From Verrucomicrobiia bacterium (GTDB lineage Bacteria; Verrucomicrobiota; Verrucomicrobiia; Verrucomicrobiales; DEV007): 64,000 bases of DNA. Position numbers and translations under genes: made by a program. Below the pieces are notes generated by a model that made no database searches, was not told the DNA's origin, and worked only from the letters and a program-made list of their open reading frames with translations. Below, one piece after another: positions 39,757 to 51,700 of this stretch (position 1 is its first letter; the number at the start of each line of letters is the position of its first letter). The stretch covers positions 1 to 64,000 of the forward strand of contig JAGRPB010000005.1 of NCBI GenBank assembly GCA_020439945.1, read 5' to 3'.

Positions 39757-40668
39757 ATGAAAATCAACGACTCGATCATGAAAGTCACTTTCGTCCCCGC
39801 CCTTTCCTTGGGGGTGTTGGCCATCGCCACACTCACCTCCCTGGCGCAAGAGGAAACCCCACCCGTCGTGGCCGACTTGACGGCGACGGAAGCATCCGGT
39901 GAGGAGCTTACCTATTCCGGCAACGAAGTCGGCGCCTACAATCAGCCACAATGGGTACAGCATCGCCGTTTCGCCAATACTCGCGTTCACATCCAGCAGG
40001 ATCCGTGGGAGATGGCGCTCGAGCATTGGTGGCGCGGCCGGCTCGACGACGGCGAGTGGAAGCATCGTTTCCAGGAAGAATTCGAGATCGGTCTGCCGGG
40101 CCGCATTCAGCTCGATCTCTACGAGGACTGGGTCGTCGAGGATGGCCGTGCGTCGCACCACGACATCGCCCTGGAAATGCGCTACGGCCTCGCGGACTGG
40201 GGCGTCATTCCCCTGAATCCGGCACTCTATTTCGAATACAAGTGGGTCGACCCCGATCACGGCGGTGACGTGGTCGAACCTAAGCTCCTTTTGGGCGATG
40301 AATTCGGCGACGGCTGGCAGTACGGGCTGAACCTGGTCTGCGAACGCGAACTGGGCGGCGAAAACACCGAGGAATGGCAAGTGACCCAGGGTCTCAGCAA
40401 GGCGATGGGCGACGGTTCGTTTTCACTCGGTCTCGAAGCCAAGTATGTGAACGAAACGGTCGAAAGCGACCGTGGCAACGCCGAGCACAAGGTGCAGTTC
40501 GGGCCCAGCGTGCAGTTCCGGCCTTTTGGCGACGCCCATCTCGACATCGTGGCGCTGGCGGGCCTGACCGACGAATCGCCCGATCTCGAAGCCTGGGTGG
40601 TGTTCGGCTGGGATTTCGGCGGCAGCGGTGGCAAAAAGGTCCACGCTCCGATTTCCGGTCGTCGATAG
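39757..40668 (+). CDS. Predicted outer-membrane beta-barrel protein
   Basis: About 303 residues from ATG 39757 (MKINDSIMKVTF), with a second ATG at 39778. A signal peptide (VTFVPALSLGVLAIATLTSLAQ) precedes alternating, aromatic-rich strands: FQEEFEIGLPGRIQLDLYED, HDIALEMRYGLADWGVIPLN, ALYFEYKWVDPD, GSFSLGLEAKYVNETVES, ending in AWVVFGWDFGGSG. This looks like a small transporter-type porin. It carries the TGGAC-N7-GTCCA operator and is probably the main local target of the adjacent two-component system. Substrate unknown. Confidence 0.7.
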   Translation: MKINDSIMKVTFVPALSLGVLAIATLTSLAQEETPPVVADLTATEASGEELTYSGNEVGAYNQPQWVQHRRFANTRVHIQQDPWEMALEHWWRGRLDDGEWKHRFQEEFEIGLPGRIQLDLYEDWVVEDGRASHHDIALEMRYGLADWGVIPLNPALYFEYKWVDPDHGGDVVEPKLLLGDEFGDGWQYGLNLVCERELGGENTEEWQVTQGLSKAMGDGSFSLGLEAKYVNETVESDRGNAEHKVQFGPSVQFRPFGDAHLDIVALAGLTDESPDLEAWVVFGWDFGGSGGKKVHAPISGRR

Positions 40669-40684
40669 GCAGTCCCGGGGGATT

Positions 40685-40700
40685 CCGGATTTGAATCCGG
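40685..40700. terminator. Short hairpin between the barrel gene and the TonB-like gene
   Basis: CCGGAT-TTGA-ATCCGG forms a 6-bp stem with a 4-base loop, 16 bp after the barrel gene stop and followed by only three T. It could be a weak terminator or an operator for the downstream gene. Confidence 0.35.
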
Positions 40701-40740
40701 TTTCGCGTGGGTAGAGAGTGGTTTTCTCGTTATTCGAGAC

Positions 40741-41628
40741 ATGTCTCTGCCTTCGCAACCCGCCCGCCTCAATTATCGCGAGAGCTTCTCCAAGCGCCCT
40801 CTGCGCTTGGAAGAGGCTCCGTCGTGCGTCGGCGCTCCGACCGGTCCCCACCGTTCGCTGTTCTGGCCGATCGTCTTCTCGGTCGGATTTCACACCGTGG
40901 CGGCGATGGCGGCGGCTTTCTGGTTTCACCTGGCGCCCGGCGATCTCTCGTCCGGGGATGTGCCCGTGATCGAAGTCAGCGTCGCGGCTCCGGCACCCGT
41001 CGAGAGCGATGAGGACGCGTCCGCGGAGATCGAGACGCCGCCCCCGCCGATGCGGGAGGCCGACCCGGTCGAATTGACCGAAATCGACTCGCCTCCGACG
41101 GACGCTCCCCACACCCCCGAACCGGAAACGACCGATCCGAGCGAATTCGCGGAACCGGCGTCCGAGGATCTACTGGTGGCCCTGGGTCCATCGGTGGATT
41201 TTCCCGAGCCCGAGCCGAAGCCCGAGCCGACACCACCGAAGCCGAAGAAAACCGCGCCGAAACCCTCGTCCTCACCAAAACCTGCGCCCACCTCTTCTGA
41301 GAGCGTTGCCGCCAAGCCGAAGAAAGCGGCCCCCAAGGCGAGCAAAGGCAGTTCGAAGACCGCCCCTCCCCGTCCACTGTCCCCGGCCGCGCCGAACTAC
41401 CCGGCCGCCGCCCGCAAGGCCGGTCGCGAGGGCACGACCTGGGTGATGGTGGTGGTGAAATCCAGCGGCGCCCTGCGCTCGGCCCGGGTCCACCGCAGCG
41501 CCGGTGATTCCAGCCTCGATAATGCGGCGCTGGCCTGCGTGAAACGGTGGCGATTCGAACCCGGCTATCGATCCGGTGAAGCGGTGGAAGCGTCCGCTCT
41601 GGTCAAAATCTCGTTTCGCCTGGACTGA
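40741..41628 (+). CDS. TonB-family energy transducer
   Basis: A 295-residue protein. An N-terminal cytoplasmic segment leads to one membrane helix (LFWPIVFSVGFHTVAAMAAA, with the SxxxH-like VGFH motif), then a long periplasmic Pro/Glu/Lys/Ser-rich spacer (PEPEPKPEPTPPKPKKTAPK) and a C-terminal TonB domain (NYPAAARKAGREGTTWVMVV, LDNAALACVKRWRFEPGYRS). It should pass proton-motive energy to TonB-dependent outer-membrane receptors. ExbB and ExbD genes are not adjacent. It follows the barrel gene by 72 bp and might serve it, although that barrel shows no plug domain. Confidence 0.88.
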   Translation: MSLPSQPARLNYRESFSKRPLRLEEAPSCVGAPTGPHRSLFWPIVFSVGFHTVAAMAAAFWFHLAPGDLSSGDVPVIEVSVAAPAPVESDEDASAEIETPPPPMREADPVELTEIDSPPTDAPHTPEPETTDPSEFAEPASEDLLVALGPSVDFPEPEPKPEPTPPKPKKTAPKPSSSPKPAPTSSESVAAKPKKAAPKASKGSSKTAPPRPLSPAAPNYPAAARKAGREGTTWVMVVVKSSGALRSARVHRSAGDSSLDNAALACVKRWRFEPGYRSGEAVEASALVKISFRLD

Positions 41629-41809
41629 TTCGGATTCGGTGTTTCCCGGAACGACGGGTGAGGAGGGCGCCGCCACTGACGTGGCAACGAAGCAAACGCA
41701 GAGGATCGATCCCTCTCGGTTCGGCGGTGGTGAATCCGACTTCCCATTTGGGTCGCGCCACTCTGTCCCAGACCATTCGATCCCCGCGAACTCGCCGTAA
41801 TTTCACCTT

Positions 41810-41945
41810 TCCAGATAATCAAACTTGGTTTATAAAAATAATTACAGCTGAAATTTTTAGAAAAAAGAGTATTTTCTGAGTTGTTTTTATCCGTTTTATT
41901 TATTAAAATCATATCTGCGAGAACTCGTAATTTTGAATTCAAGCA
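41810..41945 (+). promoter_or_regulatory. AT-rich island upstream of the nitrilase/PKS-NRPS operon
   Basis: The 340-bp spacer after the TonB-like gene (41629-41968) contains no gene. Its right part is strikingly AT-rich, with runs such as TTTATAAAAATAATTA and TTTTATTTATTAAAATC, against a GC-rich background. It contains TTTTTATC at 41884-41891, an octamer that appears twice in the AT-rich region at 62.3 kb. This is probably the promoter region of the biosynthetic operon and perhaps a target for an AT-preferring nucleoid protein. Confidence 0.5.
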
Positions 41946-41968
41946 GAGTCGGTCTTCGACCGCCGAAC

Positions 41969-42745
41969 ATGAAAATCCTTTGTTGCCAGACAGATATCTC
42001 GTGGGAAAACCGGGACGAGAATTTCGAAAAGATTGAGGGAATGCTGGGCGAAACCGTGATCGAGCCCGGGTCCTTGTTGATTTTTCCGGAACTGGCCACG
42101 GCGGGCTTTTCCATGAACGTCCCGGCCATCGCGGAATCCGCTGACGGCCCCTCGGCGCAGTTTTTTGCCAACATCGCGCGGCGCACGGACAGTCACGTGC
42201 TCGCGGGAATCCCGGGGCGCAATCCCGATTCGGGTCTCGGATGGAACGAGGCGGTCTGCTTTTCCCCGGACGGCTCGGAGTTGGGCCGCTACCGGAAGAA
42301 TCACCTCTTTCCCCTCGCCAACGAAGGTCATTTCTACGAAGCCGGAACCGAATCGATCCTGTTGGACTGCGATGGCTGGAAGGTCGCGCCTTTCATCTGC
42401 TACGACCTGCGGTTCCCAGAACTTTTCCGCAACGCCGCGCGCCGGGGCGCCGATCTCTTTGTCGTCATCGCCAACTGGCCCGCGCTTCGCGAGGACCACT
42501 GGACCACGCTACTGCGAGCTCGCGCCATCGAAAACCAGGCTTACGTCGCCGGGGTGAATCGCTGGGGTGCCGACCCGAATCTCGAATACTCCGGCGCCAG
42601 CCTGGTGGTCAGCCCAACTGGCGAAGTGATCGCTCGGGCCGAGTCCGAGCCCACGGTCCTTCGCTCGCTGCTCGAGCGCAACGCCCTCGACGACTGGCGA
42701 TCGCGCTTCCCGGCACTAGCCGACATGAAACCCGCTTCATTCTAA
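41969..42745 (+). CDS. Carbon-nitrogen hydrolase (nitrilase superfamily, omega-amidase/YafV-like)
   Basis: The 258-residue enzyme starts at the ATG at 41969 (MKILCCQTDISWENRDEN). The Glu-Lys-Cys triad is visible: Glu in IFPELATAGFSMN, Lys in GRYRKNHLFPLANEGHF, Cys in APFICYDLRFPELFRN. The GFSMN and WENR segments resemble YafV/Nit2 omega-amidases, which hydrolyse alpha-ketoglutaramate. It is the first gene of a rightward operon and lies 47 bp before the hybrid synthase. In the pathway it could recycle an amide nitrogen donor, trim the product, or simply be linked; the sequence does not decide. Confidence 0.9.
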   Translation: MKILCCQTDISWENRDENFEKIEGMLGETVIEPGSLLIFPELATAGFSMNVPAIAESADGPSAQFFANIARRTDSHVLAGIPGRNPDSGLGWNEAVCFSPDGSELGRYRKNHLFPLANEGHFYEAGTESILLDCDGWKVAPFICYDLRFPELFRNAARRGADLFVVIANWPALREDHWTTLLRARAIENQAYVAGVNRWGADPNLEYSGASLVVSPTGEVIARAESEPTVLRSLLERNALDDWRSRFPALADMKPASF

Positions 42746-42792
42746 CCCTCGTCCTCCTCCCTTCCCCACCGTTCACAGATTTCGCACAGTTT

Positions 42793-45700
42793 ATGAGGTC
42801 CGAGAAACCCGTCATTCAAATCAGTGCCACGTTTACCGCCGAGCCATTGCGCCCGGCGTTGGCGTTCTGGTTGCGTGAACTCGGGATCGACCTCCACATT
42901 CGTTTTTCCGGCTACAATCAGGTCCTGCAACAGGCTCTCGATCCCGCCAGCGAAAGCGCCGCCAATCAGGAAGGGTTCAACGTCTTTCTCGTTCGTCCCG
43001 ACGATCTTCGTGCCGGCAACGGCGCCCACGGACTTGCCGACGAATTGACGAACGCGCTCACCGGTCTTGCTTCCCGCTCGCGGGCCACCCAACTCGTGAT
43101 TTTCTGTCCCCATGCCGAGGCAGATCCGGAAACAACGCGATTCGAGGCGGAGGTTGCCGAAAATCTGGCGCAGCTGCCCAACATCGAAGTCAACAGGGTT
43201 GAGTCCTGGACCCAACCCTCTTCAGTCGACTCGGTTTTCGATCCCGAAGCGGATCGCTCCGGCCGGATTCCCTTCACCGAAACCTTTTACGCCACACTCG
43301 CGACGGCCATCGCGCGCCGGATGAGCGCTCACCTTCGCCCGCCGACGAAGGTGTTGGTGCTCGATGCGGACAACACGCTCTGGGGCGGTGTCTGCGGCGA
43401 AGATGGGGCGGAAAAACTCGACCTCGCCGGACCATGGAAGTCGGTCCGCGACTTCGCAATCGCGAAACGGACCGAAGGTTTCCTGCTTTGTCTCTGCTCG
43501 AAAAACAGCGAAGCCGATGTGGATCGCGTCTTCGAAACTCGCGCCGCGGAACTCGGATTGACGCGTGCCGATTTCGCCGGTTGGAAAGTCAACTGGCAGC
43601 CGAAATCTTCAAACCTGATCGAGCTGGCCGGCGAGCTGAACCTCGGCATCGACAGTTTCGTGTTCCTCGACGACAACCCGGCCGAGATCGCCGAAGTCGC
43701 GGCAAACTGTCCGGGCGTAGTCGCACTCACCCTGCCGAAGGACGAGTCGGAGATTCCCGCCTTCCTTAAAAACCTGTGGAGTCTCGATCGGGTGCGCCTG
43801 ACAGAGGAAGACGCGAAACGCGCCGAGTTTTATCAGCACGAAGCCGAGCGACGCCAACTCAATGAAAGCGCGCCGAGCTTTGCCGATTTCCTCGCCAGCC
43901 TTGAGCTGAAGATCGACATCCACGAAGCCACGACGGCGGAACTGCCGCGCATTTCCCAGCTCACGCTGCGGACAAATCAATTCAACGCGAATGGGCTTCG
44001 ACTTTCCGAGACGGAACTTTCGGAGCGACTCGAAAAGGGAACGCGCTGCCTTGCGGTTCACGTTTCGGATCGCTTTGACGACTACGGTCTGGCTGGCGCG
44101 ATGCTGATTTCCACCGACTTCACCGTCGAAGGATTCATGCTCAGCTGCCGCGCCATGGGCAAGGGCGTCGAGCGAGCCATGGTGACCCGGCTGGCCGAGG
44201 AAACTGAGGCGGCCGGAATCGCTTTCCTTTTCAGCGAAACGGAACGCAATGAGCCCTGCCGTCGATTCTTCGAAGGTATCGGCGCGACTCGCACCTCGAC
44301 TGGCTTTACCCTTCCCACTTCGGCCGCGAAAAGTCTACCGCTCATTCCGATCGAGCCAGTCGCAAAAACGAGCGGCGGCATGAACGGCACCGCCAAGAGA
44401 ACATCGGCGAATCTGCTCTCGAGCGAACTTGCCCATCGGATCGCGAACGAGCTTCGCCATCCGGAAAGGCTCCTCGCGCAATTGCAGGCGGGCAACCTTC
44501 ACCCCCGACCCGAGATCGCCCAGGCATTCGTGAAGCCGGGCAGCAAGCTCGAGAATCGGATCGCCGAGATCTGGCGAAACATCCTCTGCCTCGAAACGGT
44601 CGGCATCGGCGATCCTTTTTCGGCACTCGGCGGAACCTCCGTTCAGCTCGTTCGACTGCACGCTCAATTGCAGCGCGAATTCGATCGCGATATCGCGCTG
44701 ACGGAACTGTTCGAACTGCCGACCATCGCCGATCAGGTTCGTCGCATCGAAGCCGGCGCTGCGGCGGAGAAATCGGTCGAAGTGATCGAACAGATTGAGA
44801 AATCCGACGACGACGCGGTCGCCATCATTGGGATATCACTTCGCGTTCCCGGCGCCAACGATCCTGATCAGTTTTGGGAAAACCTCGCTGGCGGCGTGGA
44901 ATCGCTGTCGCGTTTTGAGCGGGAAGAGATTCCCGAGTTCGAAGACTACGACAAACCGGGCTTCGTGCCGGTGAAAGGCATCATCGACGATGTCGACAAG
45001 TTCGACGCGGCCTTCTTCGGCATTCTTCCGAAGGACGCGAAGATCATGGACCCGCAACAGCGGATCTTTCTCGAACTGGCCTGGGAAGCGATGGAACGCG
45101 CCGGGTATCAGCCGGACAATCTCCGCCATCGCATCGGGGTTTACGCCGGCGCCTATTTCGATTCTTACCTGCTCGCCAACCTGTGCACCGATCGGGAATT
45201 CCTCGCGGACCTGATTCCGCAAATCCAGGTCGGTTCGCTCCAGACGGAACTTGGCAACGACAAGGATTACCTCGCCACGCGCGTCGCCTTCAAACTCAAC
45301 CTGCGCGGCCCGGCGATGACGCTGCAGACGGCTTGCTCGACATCGATGGTCGCCATCGTCGAAGCCTGTCGCGCGATTCAATCCGGCCTCTGCGACATGG
45401 CGCTCGCCGGCGGCGTGACGATCACGCTGCCGCTGAAGCGTGGTTACCACTATACTGAGCAGGGCATGCTTTCCGGCGACGGTCATTGCCGTGCCTTCGA
45501 CGAGAAGGCCTCCGGCACCGTGTTCGGCAACGGCGCGGGCGTGATCATGCTCAAGCGACTGAGCGATGCGATGCGCGATCGCGATCATATCCACGCCGTC
45601 ATTCGCGGTACCGGAATGAACAACGATGGCGGCGTGAAACACAGCTACACCGCGCCGAGTGTCGAAGGACAGACCGACGTCATCCGCATGGCGCATCGCG

Positions 45701-48700
45701 ATGCCGGGATCGATCCGCGAACCATTTCCTACATTGAAGCGCACGGTACCGGCACGCCGCTCGGCGACCCGATCGAGATCACCGCGCTGACCAAGGCGTT
45801 TCGCGCTGGCGGTGTCGAAGAAAACCAGATCTGTGCGGTTGGTTCGCTGAAAACCAACATCGGTCACCTCGACGTGGCTTCCGGTGTGTGCGGTGTGATC
45901 AAGACGGCGCTGTCACTCGAGAAAGCGCAGCTACCGCCCATCGTGCATTTCCAGAAAGCGAATCCGAAGATCGATTTCGAGAACAGCCCGTTCTACGTGA
46001 ACACCACGCTGGCGCCATGGAAGGCCGGCTTCGAGAATGCTCCACGTCGCGCTGGCGTGAGTGCCTTTGGCGTTGGAGGGACGAACGCGCACGTCATCGT
46101 CGAAGAGTCGCCTGTCATCGAATCGAAACCGTCCACCCGGGACTCCCAGTTATTCCTGCTTTCAGGGCGCACCGATGCCGCGCTAGAACAGGCCGCGACC
46201 AACCTGGCCGCATTTGCCGAGAGATCGGACAATCTCGATCCCGCCGACGCGGCGTGGACGCTGGCGATCGGACGCAAGCCTTTCCGTTGCCGTCGCGCGG
46301 TGGTGGCAAAAGATTTCGCCGACCTGAAGGCACAGATCGCCGCGGGCAAAGGCGCGAAAGGCATCGCCGACCGTAGCAATCCGCCGGTGAACTTCATGTT
46401 CCCCGGCCAGGGCGCGCAGCATCTCGACATGGCGCGGGATTTCTACGAGTCCGAACCACGTTTCCGCGAGCTGATTGATCGTTGCTCGGAGATTCTTCGT
46501 CCGCATCTCGGATTGAACCTGACCGACGTGTTGTTCCCCGGCGAGGGCGCTGATCGCGAATCGGCTTCAAAACAGCTCAAGCATACCGTACTCGCTCAGC
46601 CGGCGATCTTCGTGATCGAATACGCGATGGCCGATCTCTGGCAGAGCTGGGGCATCGAGCCGGCGGCGATGATCGGTCACAGCGTCGGCGAGTTCGTGGC
46701 GGCGTGCCATGCCGGCGTCTTCGATCTCGAAAGCGGACTGGAACTGCTCGCGGCTCGCGGTCGACTGATGGGCGATCTCCCCGGCGGTGGCATGCTTTCC
46801 GTTCGATTGGCCGCCGAGGAATTGAAAAAGCGGCTTCCGGATTCGCTCGATCTCGCGGCCGTGAATGGTCCCGCCCTGTGCGTGGTGGCTGGACCGCACG
46901 AGGAGTTGGACGCCTTCGCAAAGCAACTCGAAGCCGACGACATCATCGCGAAACCGCTGCACACCTCGCACGCCTTCCATTCGTGGATGATGGATCCGGT
47001 GATCGATCGATTCGCGGCCTGCTTTGAGAAAATCGAGCTGCGCGCGCCTTCGAAACCGATCCTTTCGACCGTCACCGGCGAGTGGCTGACCCAAGCGGAA
47101 ACCACCGATCCCCGCTACTGGGCGAAGCACTTGCGCGAGACAGTTCGTTTCCATGATGCCGTCGCGATCCTCGGCGCCGTACAGCCGGATCAGGTTTTCC
47201 TGGAAGTCGGCCCCGGCCAAACCCTGACCGGACTGGCGCGGCAAACGCTGAATCGAAAGGACGGTCACTTCGCCGTTTCGACCTGCCGCCACGTGAAGGA
47301 GGAAGGCTCCGATCACGCCAACGCCCTCGAATCGCTCGGCAAACTTTGGACGGCTGGAGTCGAGGTGAATTGGGAAGCCTTTTACGGACATGAGACCCGC
47401 AAGCGCGTCGTTCTGCCGACCTATCCCTTCGAGCGGAAACGCCACTGGGTCGATCCCAAGCCGATGGACGCCGCCGCCATCCCCGCGACGGTCCCGCCGA
47501 CACCTGTCGCCCTCCCCGTGCCCGCGCCAGAGGCGCTGCCTCAGCAACCCGATTTTTCCCGCACCGCTATGAGCACTCCCGAAAACATCTCGCGCCTCGA
47601 CGCCCTCGGCGAAGCGGTCCGCGGCATCCTGACCGATCTCTCCGGCATTCCCGAAGAGGATCTCGCGGGTGACGCGACCTTCCTCGAACTGGGCTTCGAC
47701 TCGCTCCTGCTGACCCAAGTCAGCAAGGCCTTTCAGGATGGATTTCAGACCGAAATCACGATGCGGCAACTGATGGCGGAGGTCTCCACCATCGACGCGA
47801 TGGTCAATCACCTGGATGCCACGCTTGCTCCGGACCAGTACCGCGATACCCAATCCATTCCGGTTCTCGAGACGCCAGCCTCGGCTCCAACTCCAGTCAC
47901 TGCAGCGCCTCAACCCGCGGTTCCTGTGCAGACTCCGACCATTGCTCCTGCGCCGATTCCCAGTTTCACGCCGACCTCTGCCGGAAGCGGCGTTGAAAGC
48001 CTCGTTGCTCAACAGCTCGAACTGATGCGCCAGCAACTGGCGTTGCTTCAGGGTCATCCCGTCGCGCCCGCCGCTTTGCCTCAAGCCGCACCGGCTCCGG
48101 TCGCACCTGTTCCCGCCGCACCACAGCCCGCGCCGGCACCGGCTCCCAAGCCCGCCGCGAAATCCTCTTCGAACGGCGGCAATGGCTCCGGCTCCAGTTC
48201 TCCGGACGTTTCCGCGCCTTCGACGACAATCAGTCGCGACGCCGAAACGCTCACCGATCAGCAGCAGCGTCATCTCGATGAACTCATCGCGAAGTACATC
48301 GACAAGACCCGCACCTCGAAGGAACTGACCGCAAAATATCGCCAATGGTATGCCGATCCCCGGACCGTTTCCGGTTTCAATCGGAACTGGAAAGAGATGA
48401 TCTACCAGATCGCGGTGAAGAAATCGAAGGGCTCGCGGCTGCTCGACATCGACGGGAATGAGTACATCGATCTGCTCAACGGTTTCGGTCCGAACTTCCT
48501 GGGTCACTCGCCGGATTTCGTGACCAAGGCGCTGCACGAGCAACTCGATCGCGGCGTCGAAGTCGGTCCGCAGAGCGTGACCGCCATGGAAGCGGCCAAG
48601 CTGTTCTGCGAGATCACCGGCAACGGACGCGCCAGCTTTGTGAACACCGGTTCGGAAGCGGTCCAGGCCGCGATGCGCCTCGCGCGGACCGTGACCGGTC

Positions 48701-51700
48701 GCGACAAGATCGTGATTTTTGCCAAGGACTATCACGGTAACTTCGACGAGATGCTGGTGCGCTCGGTCGGCGAAGGCGACAAGCGTCGCTCCCTGCCCAT
48801 CGCGCCGGGAATCCCCTTCCGTGCGGTCAACGATGTGATCGTGCTGCCCTACGGTTCCGACGAAGCGCTCGAAGTGATTCGCAACCAGGCCAGCGAACTC
48901 GCCGCGGTGATCGTCGAACCGATTCAGAGCCGGCGTCCCGAGTTTCAGCCCAAGGATTTCATCCGCGAAGTTCGCGCCATCACCGAGAGATCGGGCACGG
49001 TGTTCGTTTTCGACGAGGTCATCACCGGTTTCCGAACCGGTCCTCGCGGCGCCCAGGAATACTATGGGGTGAAGGCCGACATCGCGACCTACGGCAAGGT
49101 CATCGGCGGCGGCATGCCCATCGGCGTGGTCGCCGGAAAAGCGGAATACATGGACACCTTCGATGGTGGCATCTGGCAGTACGGCGACGATTCCTTCCCC
49201 GAGAAGGGCGTGACTTTCTTCGCCGGCACTTTCGTTCGTCATCCGCTGGCGATGGCCGCGACCAAGCAGGTGCTGACTTTCCTCCGCGACAAGGGTCCCG
49301 AATTCTGGACCACGGTCCGAGAGCGAGCCAATCGTCTCGCCGGATCGGTCGACCGGATGTTCGTCGAAAACGAGGCACCGTTCCGGATGCCGAATTTTGG
49401 CTCGCAGATGTTCGTCCGCGTCACTGAGGATCACAAGTATGCCAATCTGCTCTTCTTCCACTTGAGGCAGAAGGGCGTGTTCCTCCTCGAAGGGTTCCCC
49501 ACCTACATGACGGCGGCGCACACGGACGAGGACGTCGACTACGTGATCGACGCCTTTACGGAATCGGTGGCCGAATTGCAGGAAGGCGGATTCTTCACCC
49601 GGCCCGCGCACCTTCCCGCGCCACACCTCAATGGTTCTCGACTCACCGGCCCCAAGCGGCTGCTCACCGATGTCGCGAATCCAGCGGTCTCCGAACCGGA
49701 AGTCCAGTTTGTCGCTCAGACGTCCGACGATCCAGGACGCCTCTATCCGATGACCGAATCACTGCACGAGGTATGGCTCGCTTCCCAAGCCAGCGAAAAT
49801 GCCTCCTTGTGTTTCAACGAAGTCAACACGCTCACCTTTTCGGGCCCGCTCGACGAAGCCGCGCTGAAACAGGCCGTGCAGGATGTCGTGGCGCGTCACG
49901 AGGGTCTTCGCGCCGTCTACCAGGCCGATGGCGAGGGTTTTCGTGTGCAACCGGAACTCACGATCGAGGTTCCGGCCAAGGCTGTTGACTCGGTCGACCC
50001 GATCGCAGCCGACGCCGAGATCGAAGCGCTGCTGAAAGCCGAACAAACAACGCCGTTCGACCTGGAAAACGGACCGCTTTTCCGCGCCACCCTGGTCCGG
50101 AAAAACACGGACGAACACGTCCTCATTCTCAACGCCCACCACCTCGCCTGCGACGGTTGGTCGTTCAACCTGGTCACCGCCGAACTCAGTCAGGCCTATG
50201 CCTCGCGAAAGAACGGCGAGACACCGCAACTCGAGAAACCGAGTCGGCAATTCGGCGATCACGCCATCGAAACGGCCTGGAAAGAACAGCAGTCCGATCG
50301 GAGCGACAGCGAAGCCTACTGGCTCGAACGATTCGCCGATCCAGTGCCGCCTCTTTCGCTGCCCACCGATTTCGCCACGGCCGACGAACCCGACTTTCGC
50401 GCCGACACGCTCGCCGAACAACTCGATGCCGAGACCTGCCGAGCTCTCAAAAAGGCCGCCGGAAAATCCGGCGCCACGCTCTTCGCGCTCGTGATGAGCG
50501 CCTACCAGGCCCTGCTCCACCGGATCAGCCGTCAGCACCGGCTGGCGGTCGCTTTCCCCGTCGCGGGCCAGAATTCCGAAGGCGCCCAAGGTCTGGTCGG
50601 GCATTGTGTGAACTTCCTGCCGTTCGTGTCCGACATCGATCCGGACCAGAAATTCTCGGCCTTCGTCGGCGACGTACAGCGCCATCTCCTGAACGCACTC
50701 GAGCATTCCGACTATACCTACGGAAAGCTGATCAAGAAACTGGGCATCGCCCGTTCCGTGGGCCGGAGTTCCCTGGTGGAAGCCGTCTTCAACCTGGAGC
50801 GGATGGATGGTTATGAAGAGTTTGCCGGGGTCAAAACTTCGATCGCCGAAGTCGATCGGCGGTTCACCGGAAACCCGCTTTTCCTCAAGGGGCTCGAAAG
50901 CGAAAACGGTCTCGAACTTCGCTTCGATTTCCAGACCGGACTTTTCTCGAAGGAAACAGTTCGTCACTGGCTGGCTTCCCTGCGAGCGATCCTGGAAAAG
51001 GTGATCGCGACGCCTGACGCCACCGTGTCCGAGATCGCGTCTTCGATGGCCGACTGGCAATTCGATCTGCTGAAAAGCTGGAACGACACCGCCACCGACT
51101 ATCCTCGCGACAAGTCGATCATCGATCTCTTCGACGAGGTCGTCGCCGAGCATCCCCGCGCGGTCGCGATTCGCCTCGACGACAGAGAGATTTCCTACCG
51201 TGAAATTTCCGATCAGGCGGACCGGTTTGCCGCGTTTCTGGAGAATAATGCAAAGGGGTCACTCCAACGAGTCGGTCTGTTTCTCGAACGCACGCCGGAC
51301 CTGATCGCGGCCGAATTCGCCATCCTGAAAACCGGCGCCGCCTGCGTGCCGCTCGATCCCGAGTATCCCTGCGAGCGTCTCCAGTTTGTCCTGAAAGACA
51401 GCGGCGTGGATGCCGTGCTGACCACCGAGTCACTCAAGGACCGGATGCCTCGCGATCTCAATATCCTGCTCGTCGAGGATGCGAGCCGGACTGGCAAAGC
51501 TGACCTTTCTCAACGCACGATCGAGCCCAACGCACCCGCGTTTCTGCTCTACACGTCCGGCTCCACCGGCACTCCGAAAGGGGCCATCATTCCGCATCGG
51601 GCAGTCAACCGACTCGTTAGAAACACAAACCTCTGCGAACTCGGTCGCGGCGAAGTGATTCTGCATCCGTCGAGCGTCTGCTTTGACATCATGCTGTTCG

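Noticed and set aside
39700-39757. Sigma-54 promoter before the outer-membrane gene
   Set aside because: No TGGCAC-N5-TTGC element was found, and the local NtrC-type regulator lacks GAFTGA.
42241-42792. Upstream 184-codon extension of the megasynthase frame
   Set aside because: It overlaps the nitrilase gene in another frame, and synthase homology begins at the ATG at 42793.
46567-49626. Antisense ORF of 1019 codons opposite the KS-AT-aminotransferase region
   Set aside because: The sense strand encodes intact catalytic motifs throughout; the antisense frame shows no recognisable fold and is a GC shadow.
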